Source of the DNA: Marsupella aquatica
Taxonomy: Eukaryota > Marchantiophyta
Length of the DNA stretch: 64,000 bases
Assembly (NCBI GenBank): GCA_973895155.1
Contig: OZ316893.1
Span: 22,134,001 to 22,198,000, forward strand
Reading direction: 5' to 3'
The first letter of the stretch is position 1, and the number at the start of each line of letters is the position of its first letter. The position numbers and the translations under genes are program-made. A model generated the notes under the pieces. The model was not told where the DNA came from. It made no database searches and was given only the letters and a program-made list of their open reading frames with translations. Below are positions 48,193 through 58,561 of this stretch, piece after piece.

Positions 48193-48513
48193 ATGACCGC
48201 AGGCCGGGCAATCTTACGTGTGCGTGAAGTGTTGCCTTCTGGTGTCCTAATGTTGGAGGGACGCGATGGTATGGTTTGGAAGGATCATGTGCGCAACTGT
48301 GCACCATGTCACCTTCCCAACATTGATGGTACAGTAGATCCAAGCTTGGCACATGTTTGTGCTGGCTTGAAATGTATGTTGTGTGGATCTGCTCAGGGAG
48401 CAGCTACTATGTTGATTTGTGATAAGTGTTCTAGAGGATGGCACATGTCATGTTTGACACCACCATTGCAAATGATTCCTAGTGGATCATGGTTGTGTCC
48501 TCAGTGTCGGTGA
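48193..48513 (+). CDS. PHD finger at the integrase C-terminus
   Basis: The last 107 codons of the polyprotein frame. A Cys4-His-Cys3 PHD finger fills the end: CMLCGS, nine residues, CDKC, four residues, HMSC, fifteen residues, CPQC. The pre-H Trp (RGWHMSC) is kept and the spacing is canonical. PHD fingers read histone H3 tails, so this could steer integration to particular chromatin, as chromodomains do in chromoviruses; that role is inference. Ends at TGA 48511, shortly before the polypurine tract. Confidence 0.85.
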   Translation: MTAGRAILRVREVLPSGVLMLEGRDGMVWKDHVRNCAPCHLPNIDGTVDPSLAHVCAGLKCMLCGSAQGAATMLICDKCSRGWHMSCLTPPLQMIPSGSWLCPQCR

Positions 48514-48668
48514 AGCCGACTAGTTATCATTTGTGTTCTCTTGGCAGATATGGATTGCAGGTAGGTGATCGATGGGGCTCACTTGCACCCGGCCTCCTGA
48601 TCTTCACACCTAAAACGGTGTATATCAACCTTGTAGAACTCATGGCTAGCTAGAGTTAGCTCCCAGCT

Positions 48669-48678
48669 AGGGGGGCGA
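48669..48678 (+). promoter_or_regulatory. Polypurine tract candidate
   Basis: AGGGGGGCGA immediately before TTGTGGGTTTTGG, about 155 bp after the polyprotein stop. It is the expected plus-strand primer site; the 3' LTR would begin at 48680 (TGTGGG). Confidence 0.5.
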
Positions 48679-48815
48679 TTGTGGGTTTTGGACATGTGTG
48701 GACATGAGTTCCACTTGTATTCCATTCTCTTGTGTTTGTGATGTGGCAGTGTGACTATGTTTGGATGTATGTGACAAGCGATGTATGTTGTATAGCGATG
48801 TGTATGCGCACGACA

Positions 48816-49426
48816 GGACAGACGATCACTGCTGACCATTGGTGCCAACTGTGGAAGAAATTGTGGGGGGGCTGGACCCTGCCGAAGGTGAGGTTCTTCA
48901 TGTGGCGCCTACTAAATCATGGGTACTTCACTAATGGCAGGGGCAGTCACTGGGAGTGTCCGATGGACTCTGCCCGCGTTGCAAGGAGTGCTTCAAAAAC
49001 AATGACCACCTCTTCTACAGCTGCAACAAAGGGAAAGACCGATGGCAGGAAGTTCAGAGATTGATCCAAGGTGCCAGTGGGCTGGAATGCCACAACACCA
49101 CACTGTACGAAGCCATTACCCGCGCTATTTGAAACCACAAGAGGAAACCAGGATCACTGATCCTGATCATGGAATTATGTGAAAGCATTTGGAAAGAAAG
49201 GAATGCTGCTGCGTACTCCCATTTCCTTGGTCGGCTCCCGGGATGGGTGGTCCTCACACAGACTGATCACCACCTGAAAACCATGTTGACTACTAGCACC
49301 TCTGCCAAGAAAAGCAAGCAACTACGCAATGTCACTATTGACCAACTCAAGGTGATTCTTCTCCCTTGGGAGCAGACTGAGAGCCCAATTTCCATTAACA
49401 CTAACATTGATGATGAACACAGCTAA
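48816..49426 (+). pseudogene. LINE fragment, 3' part (zf-RVT and C-terminus)
   Basis: Continuation of the LINE split by the gypsy element. zf-RVT region: CQLWKKLWGGWTLPKVRFFMWRLL, then after a one-base shift CPRCKECFKNNDHLFYSC. The C-terminal block (ILIMELCESIWKERNAAAYSH) is the usual plant LINE ending and stops at TAA 49424. The 3' UTR runs on to an unclear end. Confidence 0.82.
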
Positions 49427-49991
49427 GCAAAAAGTGACCTCCCTGAGGACTTCCACGTCGCTGAAGGAGATCAACCAGGTGCAACAGAGTGGAGAAACTC
49501 AGCACAACCCCAAGAAGACTAGAGAGAACTACTAGGACAAAGATAAGATTAGAGATAGAGACAAGACCCAACAGAATAGGAAGAACAAAACTGAGAGTAG
49601 GACCAGACAGGGTAGGAGAGGAATCACTCGGGATCTAGAGAGCGCTATTACCAAATGGCTGCTCAAGATCACTTGGCCTGATTAGACGGTCGGTGCTTTT
49701 GGCGCTGTGTGTTTTGGGGTCTTGTTCTGCCCTCCTGGTGTGTCTTTTGCTCCCTAGTGTGGTGGTTGTTCATTTTGTGGCTCTTGTGCAGGTCAATGTT
49801 TACACCAGGATACTAAGAATATTCTTGAATTGAAGGAATGTTCAAAGTTCTATATTTATAGGACCCTAGAAAATTTCGACAATTATTTATTTATAACCCA
49901 ACCCTTATGGTACTAGTGTACTAGGTTAATTGATGTAATGCTCCAGGCACATATGTGAAGAGCTTGTAATTTTTTATCTAAAGTAGTGCTC
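49427..49991. other. LINE 3' region and flank
   Basis: Purine-rich (gacaaagataagattagagatagag...) to about 49680, consistent with LINE 3' UTR; then T/G-rich DNA. No poly(A) tail or target duplication could be fixed. Confidence 0.35.
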
Positions 49992-50240
49992 TATCGATGT
50001 TTTTAGGCCTTGGAGCCCCTAAAATTAAAAAAAATTAATTATTTTTCAATTCCTATAAAGTTGGAATATTCTAAAAAATTGGTTATATGGACCCTAATGT
50101 TCTTATAAGTCTAAAAATTTGATTAAAAAAATCCTATTGTTTTTCTCAGAAAATTCATAAGTCTTCCCTTTGAACCAATAAAATGACCCTATACTTCGTC
50201 GCATGTGATGTGTAATTTTTGTGGAAGTGAAACCCCTGAG
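49992..50240 (+). mobile_element. MITE copy B, left end eroded
   Basis: Matches the 60720-61016 element along most of its length (cgatgtttttagg, cctataaagttggaatattc, aagtcttccctttgaaccaataaaatgaccctat) and ends gtggaagtgaaacccctgag. The left terminus and target duplication are lost. Confidence 0.7.
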
Positions 50241-52390
50241 AGTGAGAACCGAGAGTTGGTTGTTAGAGTCGGGGTAGTCTGATCGCCGCATGTTGGGACA
50301 ACCTTGGGACAAGCTTTAGGACAAGCTACGCTATTTGGGCCATGAGCATGTCCTGGGGGCAGGGCGGTCAGTCAGTGATGGATAGGTATGAGGGGGAACA
50401 CGGGCTTCACCCAAGGAAGGAGCTATTCTGGACAAATATTGGGTGTCGGTTTTGGTTTCGGCTTATGGCATTGGGAGGACCTATCGCTGATCTACTTACC
50501 AATGTCTGTTGAGCTTGAGTTAGGATGCTAGACTTGGGAGATCTAGATCCTGAGAAGTTACTTATCGGAGTGCTTGGCTGCTTGTGCAGATTGTGAGGAC
50601 CATTGAGAGACGGTCATGCTAGACAGTGAGTGCGGCTTCGTATGGCCGGGAGGGGTCGCAAGTGGTGTTGAGGGCACCAACAAGTTGCTTGCTCGAGGAG
50701 TTCCGTGGAGGCGTCCGGGCACCAAAGGCACTTAGGCAGAGGTGTTGGGATTGGTGAGGGCGCTGGGTGGCAAGGTCCATCACTTTTATCTAGGACACCG
50801 CCCTCATGAACTAGCTGAATATCCATGCGTTGCCCGGAAGATGTGATGTCAAAATGTAAGAACAGTTGTTGTGTAAAAGATTTAGTTATGTAAAACAACC
50901 CACATAAGAGGTGTTTTTAAGGTTTCATTGCTTAAAAGATATCATTGCATGAAAGATATTGTAATAAAAGACATTGGTGCATAAAAGATGTTGTAATTTA
51001 ATCTCAGTCTATCCTTGGTGCAGAAATTGTCACCATGGTGAAAACTGACCGGACTGTTTATCGTAGTTTGTGGGTGTGGAAATCTTGTCATTTTGGCTGG
51101 GTTGTTCTTCTAACAAAAATGTTGTCATTTTGGTCAATGTTGTTATTGTGGTTTTTTGTTGGGGAACAGAAAGGTTAGAATATACTAGAGATGCAAGATG
51201 GGGGACGGTGGCCACTTGGGGGCCTCACTCCAAGGGAGTCCCATATTATGAGCAAACTGGGTTAGAAACACCCTAAAAGTAAGGTAAAAAACAAGTATTT
51301 TCTACCCATATTTTTTAGAATATTCTAGGAATATCCTAGTTTTGGATTTTAAAACCCCTATTATTATTAAAGACCAAAAATTGGATTAAATCCCTCTAAT
51401 GTTCTTCTGCAAAAATTTATATCTCTTCCACTAAACCTATAAAAAACACTATGCTAATTCATGCATGATGGGTGGGACGAAAATAAGTAACTAGGTGGCC
51501 ACCGCATTGTAGAGTCTAAGCATGGTTGCAGAATAAGAGGGAGTTATTTTTTCTAATGACAATACATATATATGATTTAGCTTTTATTATACAGTCAGAG
51601 TTCTCAAAACCTTCAATTTTATTTTCCCATAACATTCAATTTTAAAATTTGTTAAAAAAAAACATCTGTTTGAGCAGGTGTGGGCACACTCAGGGCAGCT
51701 AGCCAGGGCAGACATTTGAGATAGAAGGAATGCCCGTGGGAATCTGGTGGTACTGAAAATTGACTTCCGCTTTTCTCAAATTGTAAAGGGACAAAAAAAT
51801 TCTGGCTAGGTAGGATATTATAGTGTTTGATAAAAGTCAAGAACATTTAGGATACCAATCTTATATTGAAATCGCTCCCAAAAATGGGAGATCCTTAGTC
51901 ATATTGCAGACACTGAATAACCCTACTTTTGGACTTCTTATTACTGACTAGGTTGCGCAGCCAAAGTAGGTGATGTTTATGAATAAAAAAGCTGTCGAAA
52001 GTATTTCTGTGTTTTTAAGGTTTCATAAAAAATAAGGGAGAAACAACTGTCAGTGGGCAAAATGTTGAACAACCAAAGCCCTAATTGACATGTAATCACT
52101 CTCTATGTGTGCAGCCAGAGTGCATTGTGCCCTTTCAAAGGCACTTCTATGGTGTAGCAAGACATCCACTTTCATCAAAATATAAGGGAAACTTTTTCAA
52201 AGATCACAGGCAATAAAGCTTCCTCGGGGTCCCATGTTTTCAAATCAATCTTGTCGAAGGCAAGTCTATTTAGGAGTCTGAGGGGGAACACTACTTTTCA
52301 AGCCACCACCTTTGGCTTAAGTTGACAGTCTTTGCTGGTGATTTATGGACGTTTCAAGTTCACATACGATTTTGTTTTAAACTTGGACAA
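50241..52390. other. Non-coding stretch with degraded repeats
   Basis: A weakly matching MITE remnant lies near 51290-51490 (ttttagaatattctaggaatat, aaaattggattaaa-ccctctaatgttcttct). No gene seen. Confidence 0.4.
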
Positions 52391-52715
52391 AAAGACAGAT
52401 GACTTTACAAATATGTATAATATTCTTTTTATTGTTTTCACATCAATATGCACGTTGCACTCTTTGCCATTTCTTGTGGTGGGTGGTACATGTGCAACAA
52501 AAGTAGCAGCCTTTGTTAGGTAACAAAGTATGTGGCATGTACGTACTCCATTAGCTGACAAAAAAATACTGATGACTCTGCGCATAATTTATATATTCTC
52601 TACACAACAAAATGCATGTTGCACTGATCATTGCCTTTCTTGTGGTGGTACTAGTAACAAATGTTACTGTAGATAGCAAAGTATATTGCATGTCCTCTAT
52701 TAGGTGGCAAGATAC
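52391..52715. repeat. Direct repeat, two units of about 172 bp
   Basis: Blocks gacagatgactttac / gatgactctgc (52399, 52571), atgcacgttgcact / atgcatgttgcact, ccatttcttgtggtgg / cctttcttgtggtgg and acaaagtatgtggcatgt / gcaaagtatattgcatgt keep the same order in both units. Confidence 0.75.
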
Positions 52716-52899
52716 ATGACTCACACCTCCCAATACCCATGGAATCCACCAGGTGTTTTGGGGGTTGTGCTAACTTCATATCGGATAGCGGGAGTTGGAT
52801 ACCTAGAAGGAAATGCAACCTGACTGATTATTGGCTCACATTAGAGGGAAGACAGTATCTCTCCCTTGCCTTGCTTTTTAAGGGGAAACTGCTTTGCGC

Positions 52900-53014
52900 A
52901 AAGGGTGCAATTGGCTTTAAAAAAATTAAAATTCTTGCATTTTAGGGGGTCTGTGGCCCAAAAACTTAGTGGGCAATGGGGAGGCCTCAATAAAATGAGA
53001 CCCCCAAGCCTGAG
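52900..53014 (-). mobile_element. MITE remnant, copy E
   Basis: One terminus only: ttgcattttagggggtctgtggcccaaaa ... gggcaatggggaggcctc ... aatgagaccccc, matching in reverse the left end of the 60720-61016 element. Confidence 0.55.
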
Positions 53015-53090
53015 TTGCACTTTTAGTGTGAAAAGACACACAAACTCAAGAGAAGAGTGTAGTTGAAAAATGAATCAAGAAAGATATGGA

Positions 53091-53218
53091 TGTTAGACTC
53101 TACCTTGACAGGACAACCGGACCAGCCGGTCATCCCGATACCACTATATGTACCTTCATTCAGACTATACACATATTCATAATCATTCTCACTCAAACAC
53201 GTTATCAGCACAAGACTC
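53091..53218 (+). repeat. Candidate 5' LTR and primer site of the copia element
   Basis: A 109-bp block runs from TGTTAGAC to CTCAAACA (53091-53199) and is followed by CGTTATCAGCACAAGACTC, which resembles the primer-site region of some plant copia elements. No second copy exists downstream of 58415, so the LTR call is tentative. Confidence 0.35.
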
Positions 53219-55034
53219 ACTGAGGCTGAGCAAGGAGGATAAGAAATTTTTTTTTCATAGAGCCATGGCGAATTGAGTAACGATTGAGAATTTTAACATC
53301 ATTGAGTACGAATAACATCAGAATTCGTAAGGACAACAAGGAGGCTGATTGAATTGCATAAGGAAACTGTCACCTGCAGAATTGATACAGAGAAGAAGAA
53401 GAGAAAGAGAACTCATAAGGACGAAGATTGCAGAAGATTGCAGAAAGAGAATGATAAGGACACCAGACTAAAAAGCGAAATGATACTGAGGATCGGAGGA
53501 TCAAAGATTGAAGAACCGAGGCATCGAGGATAGAGACATCGAGGAGAATCGATGAGAACCAAGAGAAGGACAGAAAAAAAATTAAGGAGGCGAGAGCAAT
53601 CGATAAGCACAGGAGCAAAGGAGATAGAAGAATACAAACCATAGGAGATTGCGAAATTACTGATCGAGGCTGTCGGAGACGAAGCCTAAGAAATCGATGT
53701 TGACAAGCCAGATTGGGGAATCCCCTTTTCTTCCAGCGCTCGTCCCTGCCGTTTAGCCACTATCGAGAGCAAAGCCACGGACCAAAACGGAGACTACGTA
53801 AAGAGAGCTCGAGATCCGAAGAGGTGAAGAGGCAAAGAGATGAAGCCAACTATTGGAGGCGAAGCAAAGGCTACGCGAGCCTTCAGAGAACCACCAGAGA
53901 ATAAGACGATTTTGGAAGACCGATGCTGAAGCGACAGACGCTCGGCGAACCTCAACTCGGACCATTGACGAAAGACACGGAATTAAGAAAAGTGTTGGAC
54001 ACAAAACTCGCCAACATCCGACTTCGCCCACAACACAATTCAAATGGCGCAGGCAGCAGCGCCATTGGGATGATCAAAAAGAGCACGAGTGCTCAACAAG
54101 CGGACCCTCAATCCCAGTACACCGAAGCACTGATCGTCAACCTCAATCACCGAGCACTGATCGTCAACCTCAGTGCTTGCCAGGCTTTCTAAATGATTGA
54201 GATGAGCAAAGCCGCTCGTCAGGACTAGCCAGACCTCCCGGGAAGATTGTCAAGTTGTATAACCAAATAACAAGAAAAAGGTTTCCTCTCAACCGATCGG
54301 GAGCTCGTGAACTTGAGAAGAGACCTATTACCTCAAGTATGGCGAATTGAGAAGGGGAAAAGGAGGCCAAAGGAGACGAGCGAAGCCATTCATCGTTACC
54401 GGTGCAGCGTTAACATCGAAAGGCAGCCCGATGGAGCTTCTGTAGAAAAGGCGAGGAAGGCGCTCAGGAAAGTCACAGCGAGAATCGGTACCTTGAGAAT
54501 CGGGAAGAAAATATCAACGAAACAACAAGTAAAAAGGAGATTCGAAGGGCAGCAGAAGTGCGCAAAGGGGCCACCAAGAGGGGAAACTGCGCCACATCTA
54601 CTCAACCAAAACATCGACAAAACGTCGAAGAAATTCCACAACCGCTAAGTGCACGCTCCATAACCGCAAATAACTGCAAAACCCTCGTTAATTGCAAACT
54701 CCATCAAAGAAATTACAGTTCCAAAGCATAATGTGCACTTAACCAGGTCACGAGTAAAGAATCACCCATAACTGCACAAACTGCACAATTTAACAAAGGA
54801 AATAGCAATTACAAAGGAAACCTTGCAGTTATACATTCACAAAGAAAACCAACTTAATAAGTGCAAACCCTAAATTCTGCAAAAACCCAAACATTCTTGC
54901 TTTACTCGCCAATGACCTAGATTGATCTCCTCAACCCTTTCTCCACCATTGCATGCGGCAAATGTGCATTGTCTTTTGACTATATATATTATATATAAAC
55001 ACGCACACCACCGCTGCACGCCAGGACCTTAGAG
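53219..55034 (+). other. Leader of the copia element
   Basis: About 1.8 kb, purine-rich at first (agagaagaagaagag..., gaggatagagacatcgagg). Short open frames have no recognisable domain. A 27-bp pair (gcactgatcgtcaacctca) lies near 54127-54175. Confidence 0.4.
54981..54999 (+). promoter_or_regulatory. TATA-like element upstream of the copia ORF
   Basis: tatatatattatatataaa lies 35-54 bp before the ATG at 55035. It could drive a short-leader transcript; the position is unusual because LTR promoters lie in the LTR. Confidence 0.35.
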
Positions 55035-58000
55035 ATGACCAACCTTGAGAAACTCAACTTCCCCGCCCTGGAAATAGATGGCGGCAACTACCTAGAATGG
55101 TCCATGAACTTAAAAGAAAACCTAACCTCGCTAATCCTACTCCCTGCGATAGGGCTCGCTCAACCCATCCTTGCCGGCGAACCCCAACCTGATCCATTAA
55201 CTAAAGCCAACGAATCGAAAGCCCTAGTATTCCTGAGATGTCACATCCATAGATTCCTACAGAGACAATACATGCACCTTTTGACCCCTCGGGAACTATG
55301 GACAGCCCTACACACCCGATTCGACCACCAGAAACTGGTCGAATTACCTAGAGCCAGACAAGACTGGCTCAACCTGCGGGTCCAAGACTTTACCTCAATT
55401 TCAGCCTACAATAGCAAACTCTTTAGAATAACCTCAACCCTCGCACTATGTGGCGAGCCAGTTACGGACAAGGATCTGCTAGAGAAGACCTTGTCGACAT
55501 TTCATTCATTGAATGTGTGGCTATCAACACAGTATCGAAACATGAAGTTCGGGCAATACTTCGAGCTCATAGCCCACCTTCTAGTCACAGAGAGAAACCA
55601 AGAACTCCTTTTAGTTAACTCTAGAAAACGTCCTGCGGGCACACTGCCCTCAGGATCACAGAGTGAAACACATCTTACCGACACCGCTGAACCCTCCACA
55701 TCAAGGCAGGGCATTAAGCGCAGTAGGAATGGCAACCATAGAAACAACCCAAACAGGGGGAGTTTCTTTAACCAACGCCCACAACACAATTTCAGACGGT
55801 CCTTTAGTGGACGTGGAGGACGCGATGGACGCGGCGGACGCGGAGGACGAGGTGGACGCGGTGGACGCGGCGGTGGTAGAACATATAACAACAACCGTAG
55901 AAATGATTGGTCACAATCCCAACCACAACGAGAACGCCCAAAATGCCATGCATGCGGCATGACCAACCACCTAGCCAGAAATTGTAGAATCCCGCAACAC
56001 CTTAAAGAGCTATATCAACAATCCCTCAGGGACGGACAAACCTCTAGGGCATCACCCCGTGAAACCCACGGGGCGTTTATGGAGTCTAGCGACCCATTCC
56101 AAGACTTTTCAGACCTACCTGCCCAACCCGAGGCACACTTAGTGGCAAGTAGCTCCGCTACACCAGATTTAAATAGCCCAAGCACATGTATTATCGACAG
56201 TGCGACCACGCACACTATCCTCAGGGATAGGCACCTTTTCCACAAGATTACACCCTCACGTAGACCCCTGACCACTATAAATGGCCCTAGCCAAATAGAA
56301 GAAGGCTTCGGCCCAGCTTCCATTAGACTACCGCAGGGTACAGCGATTCACATAGAATCTGCCATTTTCGCCCTGAATGCAACCCGTAATCTCCTCAGTT
56401 TTAGAGATATACGAGCAAATGGACTACATGTCCAGACGGGCGACACAAGAGACCAGGAAGTGATACACTTGGTTAAAAATACCCCTACGGGGAAAATCAT
56501 TAAAGAAACACTTTTCTCGTATCCTTGCAGGTTTTATGTAACACATATTGAATGCCTGCATAACAATGCCCAAACAAGTGAATTGCCCGCGCTTTGGCAT
56601 GCACGCCTCGGCCACCCCGGCCAATCAATGCTAACCAAAATAATTAAGAATTCAAGTGGCATTCCAATCAATACACGCCACATCCCAGCTAGCACCCCAT
56701 GCACTGCATGCTCACGTGGCAAATTAATAACAAGGCCCACGGCATCAAAATTGCCAACCAACATACCCAAATTCTTGGAAATAATCCACGCCGATGTTTG
56801 CGGGCCAATTAACCCACCGAGCGGACCATTCCGCTACTTTATGGTATTAATCGACGCATCAACTAAATGGTCAAATGTGACACTGCTTTCAACGAGGAAC
56901 ATGGTTATACCTCGTATTTTGGCGCAAATCCTGCGCATGAAAGCACAATTCCCCGACCACCCCATTAAGACACTAAGGGTAGACAATGCAGGGGAATTCA
57001 CATCCGAAACATTTGATGACTTTTGCACATCACTTGGCATAGACGTACAATACCCTGTACCTCACGTGCATTTTCAGAACGGATTAGCTGAAGCGGTCAT
57101 TAAACGCCTTCAGTTAATTGCACGCCCATTACTAATGCAGTCAAAACTCCCCGTCTCAGCATGGGGACACGCCATATTACAGGCTAATGCATTAATCCAA
57201 TACCGCCCATCGACCTTTAATACCTATAGCCCATACCAAATTGCTAATGGTATTAAACCTGACCTATCACATCTTCGTTCATTTGGATGTCAAGTAATGG
57301 TCCCCATTACTCCACCCAAACGAACCAAGATGGGACCCCAACGACAGTTGGGGATATACATCGGATTCGACTCTCCGTCCATAATCCGATATATAGAGCC
57401 TATAACTGGCGATGTTTTTAAATCTAGATTCCTAGATTGCCATTTTGACGAACATGTTTATCCACAGTTAGTAACCCCCAAACACCCACAACCACCTTTG
57501 GAGTGGGAAAGACACTCGCCATTTTGGCAAGACCTTAGAACGAATCAAGGGGAGAAAGAAGTTCAAAGAATTTTGCAACTCCACAAGATTGTGGAAGAAC
57601 TTCCTGACGCTTTCGTTGACACATCACAACTTACCCGCTCACATATTCCAGCTACGAGAGCATCTGCCCGCATCGAATTATCAAATGAGCCAGCAAGTAC
57701 ATCCCAACCTCGTGAAAAACGAGGTAGACCCTTGGGATCAAAAGATAAACAACCACGAAGGCGTGGTTCATCTATACCACCTTCACCTGATGTTGATCAT
57801 ACCGAATCTACATCTCATGAAGAGATCTCTATCCACTACGCACACACAGGTGCGATGTGGGATAGAAATACTACTTCAATAGATGACGCTTTTGCATTAA
57901 TGGTGGCAACACATATTACTGACGATACACCAGAACCAATATCCATCTTAGAATGCCAAAACAGACCAGATTGGCCTGAATGGCAAAAAGCTATAAATGG

Positions 58001-58415
58001 AGAATTAGATTCCCTACTCAGCAGACACACTTTTGGCCCAGTCGAGCCAACACCACAAGACGTACACCTAATTGGCTACAAATGGACATTTGTCCGCAAA
58101 AGAAATGATAAAGGCCAAGTTGTACGCTATAAAGCACGTCTGGTAGGGAAAGGATTTACCCAACAACCAGGAATTCATTACGATGAAACTTACTCACCGA
58201 TTATGGATAGCACAACATTCCGATATCTTATCGGATTTGCCATTTTCCATCAACTACAGATGCGACAACTGGATGTTGCAACTGCATATTTATATGGCAC
58301 TTTAGACACTTGTCTATACATGCGATCACCTCCCAAGTTGGAGCAACGACGCCGAGCTTTAGCTCAAGGCGCTAAATCGCATATTCCATATTTACATAAG
58401 ATTATAACACAATGA
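55035..58415 (+). CDS. Copia gag-pol polyprotein, truncated in reverse transcriptase
   Basis: 1,126 codons without a stop. Gag core (DGGNYLEWSMNLKENL; LWTALHTRFDHQKL), then an Arg-Gly box made of 9-bp DNA repeats, then a zinc knuckle CHACGMTNHLARNC (residue about 304). Protease motif IIDSATTHTIL (Asp 388; DSA variant). Integrase: WHARLGHPGQS ... CTACSRGK zinc site and catalytic D587, D650, E686 with exact D-35-E spacing. INT precedes RT, which defines copia. Reverse transcriptase starts (WPEWQKAINGELDSLL; YKARLVGKGFTQQPGIHYDETYSP; QLDVATAYLYG, Asp 1080) but stops before the YxDD box; the last 27 or so residues match nothing in the family. RNase H and a 3' LTR are missing. The clean frame suggests recent truncation, or an element that supplies only Gag and integrase. 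Confidence 0.9.
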   Translation: MTNLEKLNFPALEIDGGNYLEWSMNLKENLTSLILLPAIGLAQPILAGEPQPDPLTKANESKALVFLRCHIHRFLQRQYMHLLTPRELWTALHTRFDHQKLVELPRARQDWLNLRVQDFTSISAYNSKLFRITSTLALCGEPVTDKDLLEKTLSTFHSLNVWLSTQYRNMKFGQYFELIAHLLVTERNQELLLVNSRKRPAGTLPSGSQSETHLTDTAEPSTSRQGIKRSRNGNHRNNPNRGSFFNQRPQHNFRRSFSGRGGRDGRGGRGGRGGRGGRGGGRTYNNNRRNDWSQSQPQRERPKCHACGMTNHLARNCRIPQHLKELYQQSLRDGQTSRASPRETHGAFMESSDPFQDFSDLPAQPEAHLVASSSATPDLNSPSTCIIDSATTHTILRDRHLFHKITPSRRPLTTINGPSQIEEGFGPASIRLPQGTAIHIESAIFALNATRNLLSFRDIRANGLHVQTGDTRDQEVIHLVKNTPTGKIIKETLFSYPCRFYVTHIECLHNNAQTSELPALWHARLGHPGQSMLTKIIKNSSGIPINTRHIPASTPCTACSRGKLITRPTASKLPTNIPKFLEIIHADVCGPINPPSGPFRYFMVLIDASTKWSNVTLLSTRNMVIPRILAQILRMKAQFPDHPIKTLRVDNAGEFTSETFDDFCTSLGIDVQYPVPHVHFQNGLAEAVIKRLQLIARPLLMQSKLPVSAWGHAILQANALIQYRPSTFNTYSPYQIANGIKPDLSHLRSFGCQVMVPITPPKRTKMGPQRQLGIYIGFDSPSIIRYIEPITGDVFKSRFLDCHFDEHVYPQLVTPKHPQPPLEWERHSPFWQDLRTNQGEKEVQRILQLHKIVEELPDAFVDTSQLTRSHIPATRASARIELSNEPASTSQPREKRGRPLGSKDKQPRRRGSSIPPSPDVDHTESTSHEEISIHYAHTGAMWDRNTTSIDDAFALMVATHITDDTPEPISILECQNRPDWPEWQKAINGELDSLLSRHTFGPVEPTPQDVHLIGYKWTFVRKRNDKGQVVRYKARLVGKGFTQQPGIHYDETYSPIMDSTTFRYLIGFAIFHQLQMRQLDVATAYLYGTLDTCLYMRSPPKLEQRRRALAQGAKSHIPYLHKIITQ

Positions 58416-58484
58416 TCTCAAGTTACACCTCATGTGTCATCTACACATGTAACTCATAATAATGACACCGCTGTGTCAACCGTA

Positions 58485-58561
58485 CGGAATACTCGCCGCG
58501 GACATACTCACCGCGGACAGATTTTCAAAACGGAATACTCGCCGCGGACAGATTTTCAAAA
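58485..58561. repeat. Tandem repeat after the copia stop
   Basis: Units of about 34 bp: aatactcgccgcggacagattttcaaaacgg twice, preceded by a shorter partial unit. This lies where the copia sequence loses homology and may mark the deletion point. Confidence 0.75.

Larger units (their letters stand above)
39680..48815 (+). mobile_element. Gypsy LTR element carrying a cytosine methyltransferase and a PHD finger
   Basis: Inserted in a LINE: taking out 39680-48815 puts the two LINE halves back in one frame (Arg-Trp-Gly joined to Thr-Ile-Thr). The element begins TGTCA and ends CGACA; the flanks share GGAC (39676-39679 and 48816-48819; a fifth base differs). Order inside: leader, gag, aspartic protease, C5 cytosine methyltransferase, reverse transcriptase, RNase H, integrase, PHD finger, polypurine tract. 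Domain order RT-RH-INT defines gypsy. I could not find a convincing pair of LTRs: the 3' end after the polypurine tract (48680-48815) does not match 39680 onward. Either the LTRs are very diverged or one end is rearranged. The copy is dead. Confidence 0.8.

Noticed and set aside
48193-48513. PHD finger as a separate host gene
   Set aside because: It is in the same frame as integrase, follows the integrase tail directly and ends before the polypurine tract, so it belongs to the element.
53853-54200. Charged 115-codon frame in the copia leader
   Set aside because: Overlapping frames are equally open, no domain is seen, and it lies upstream of the clear gag start.
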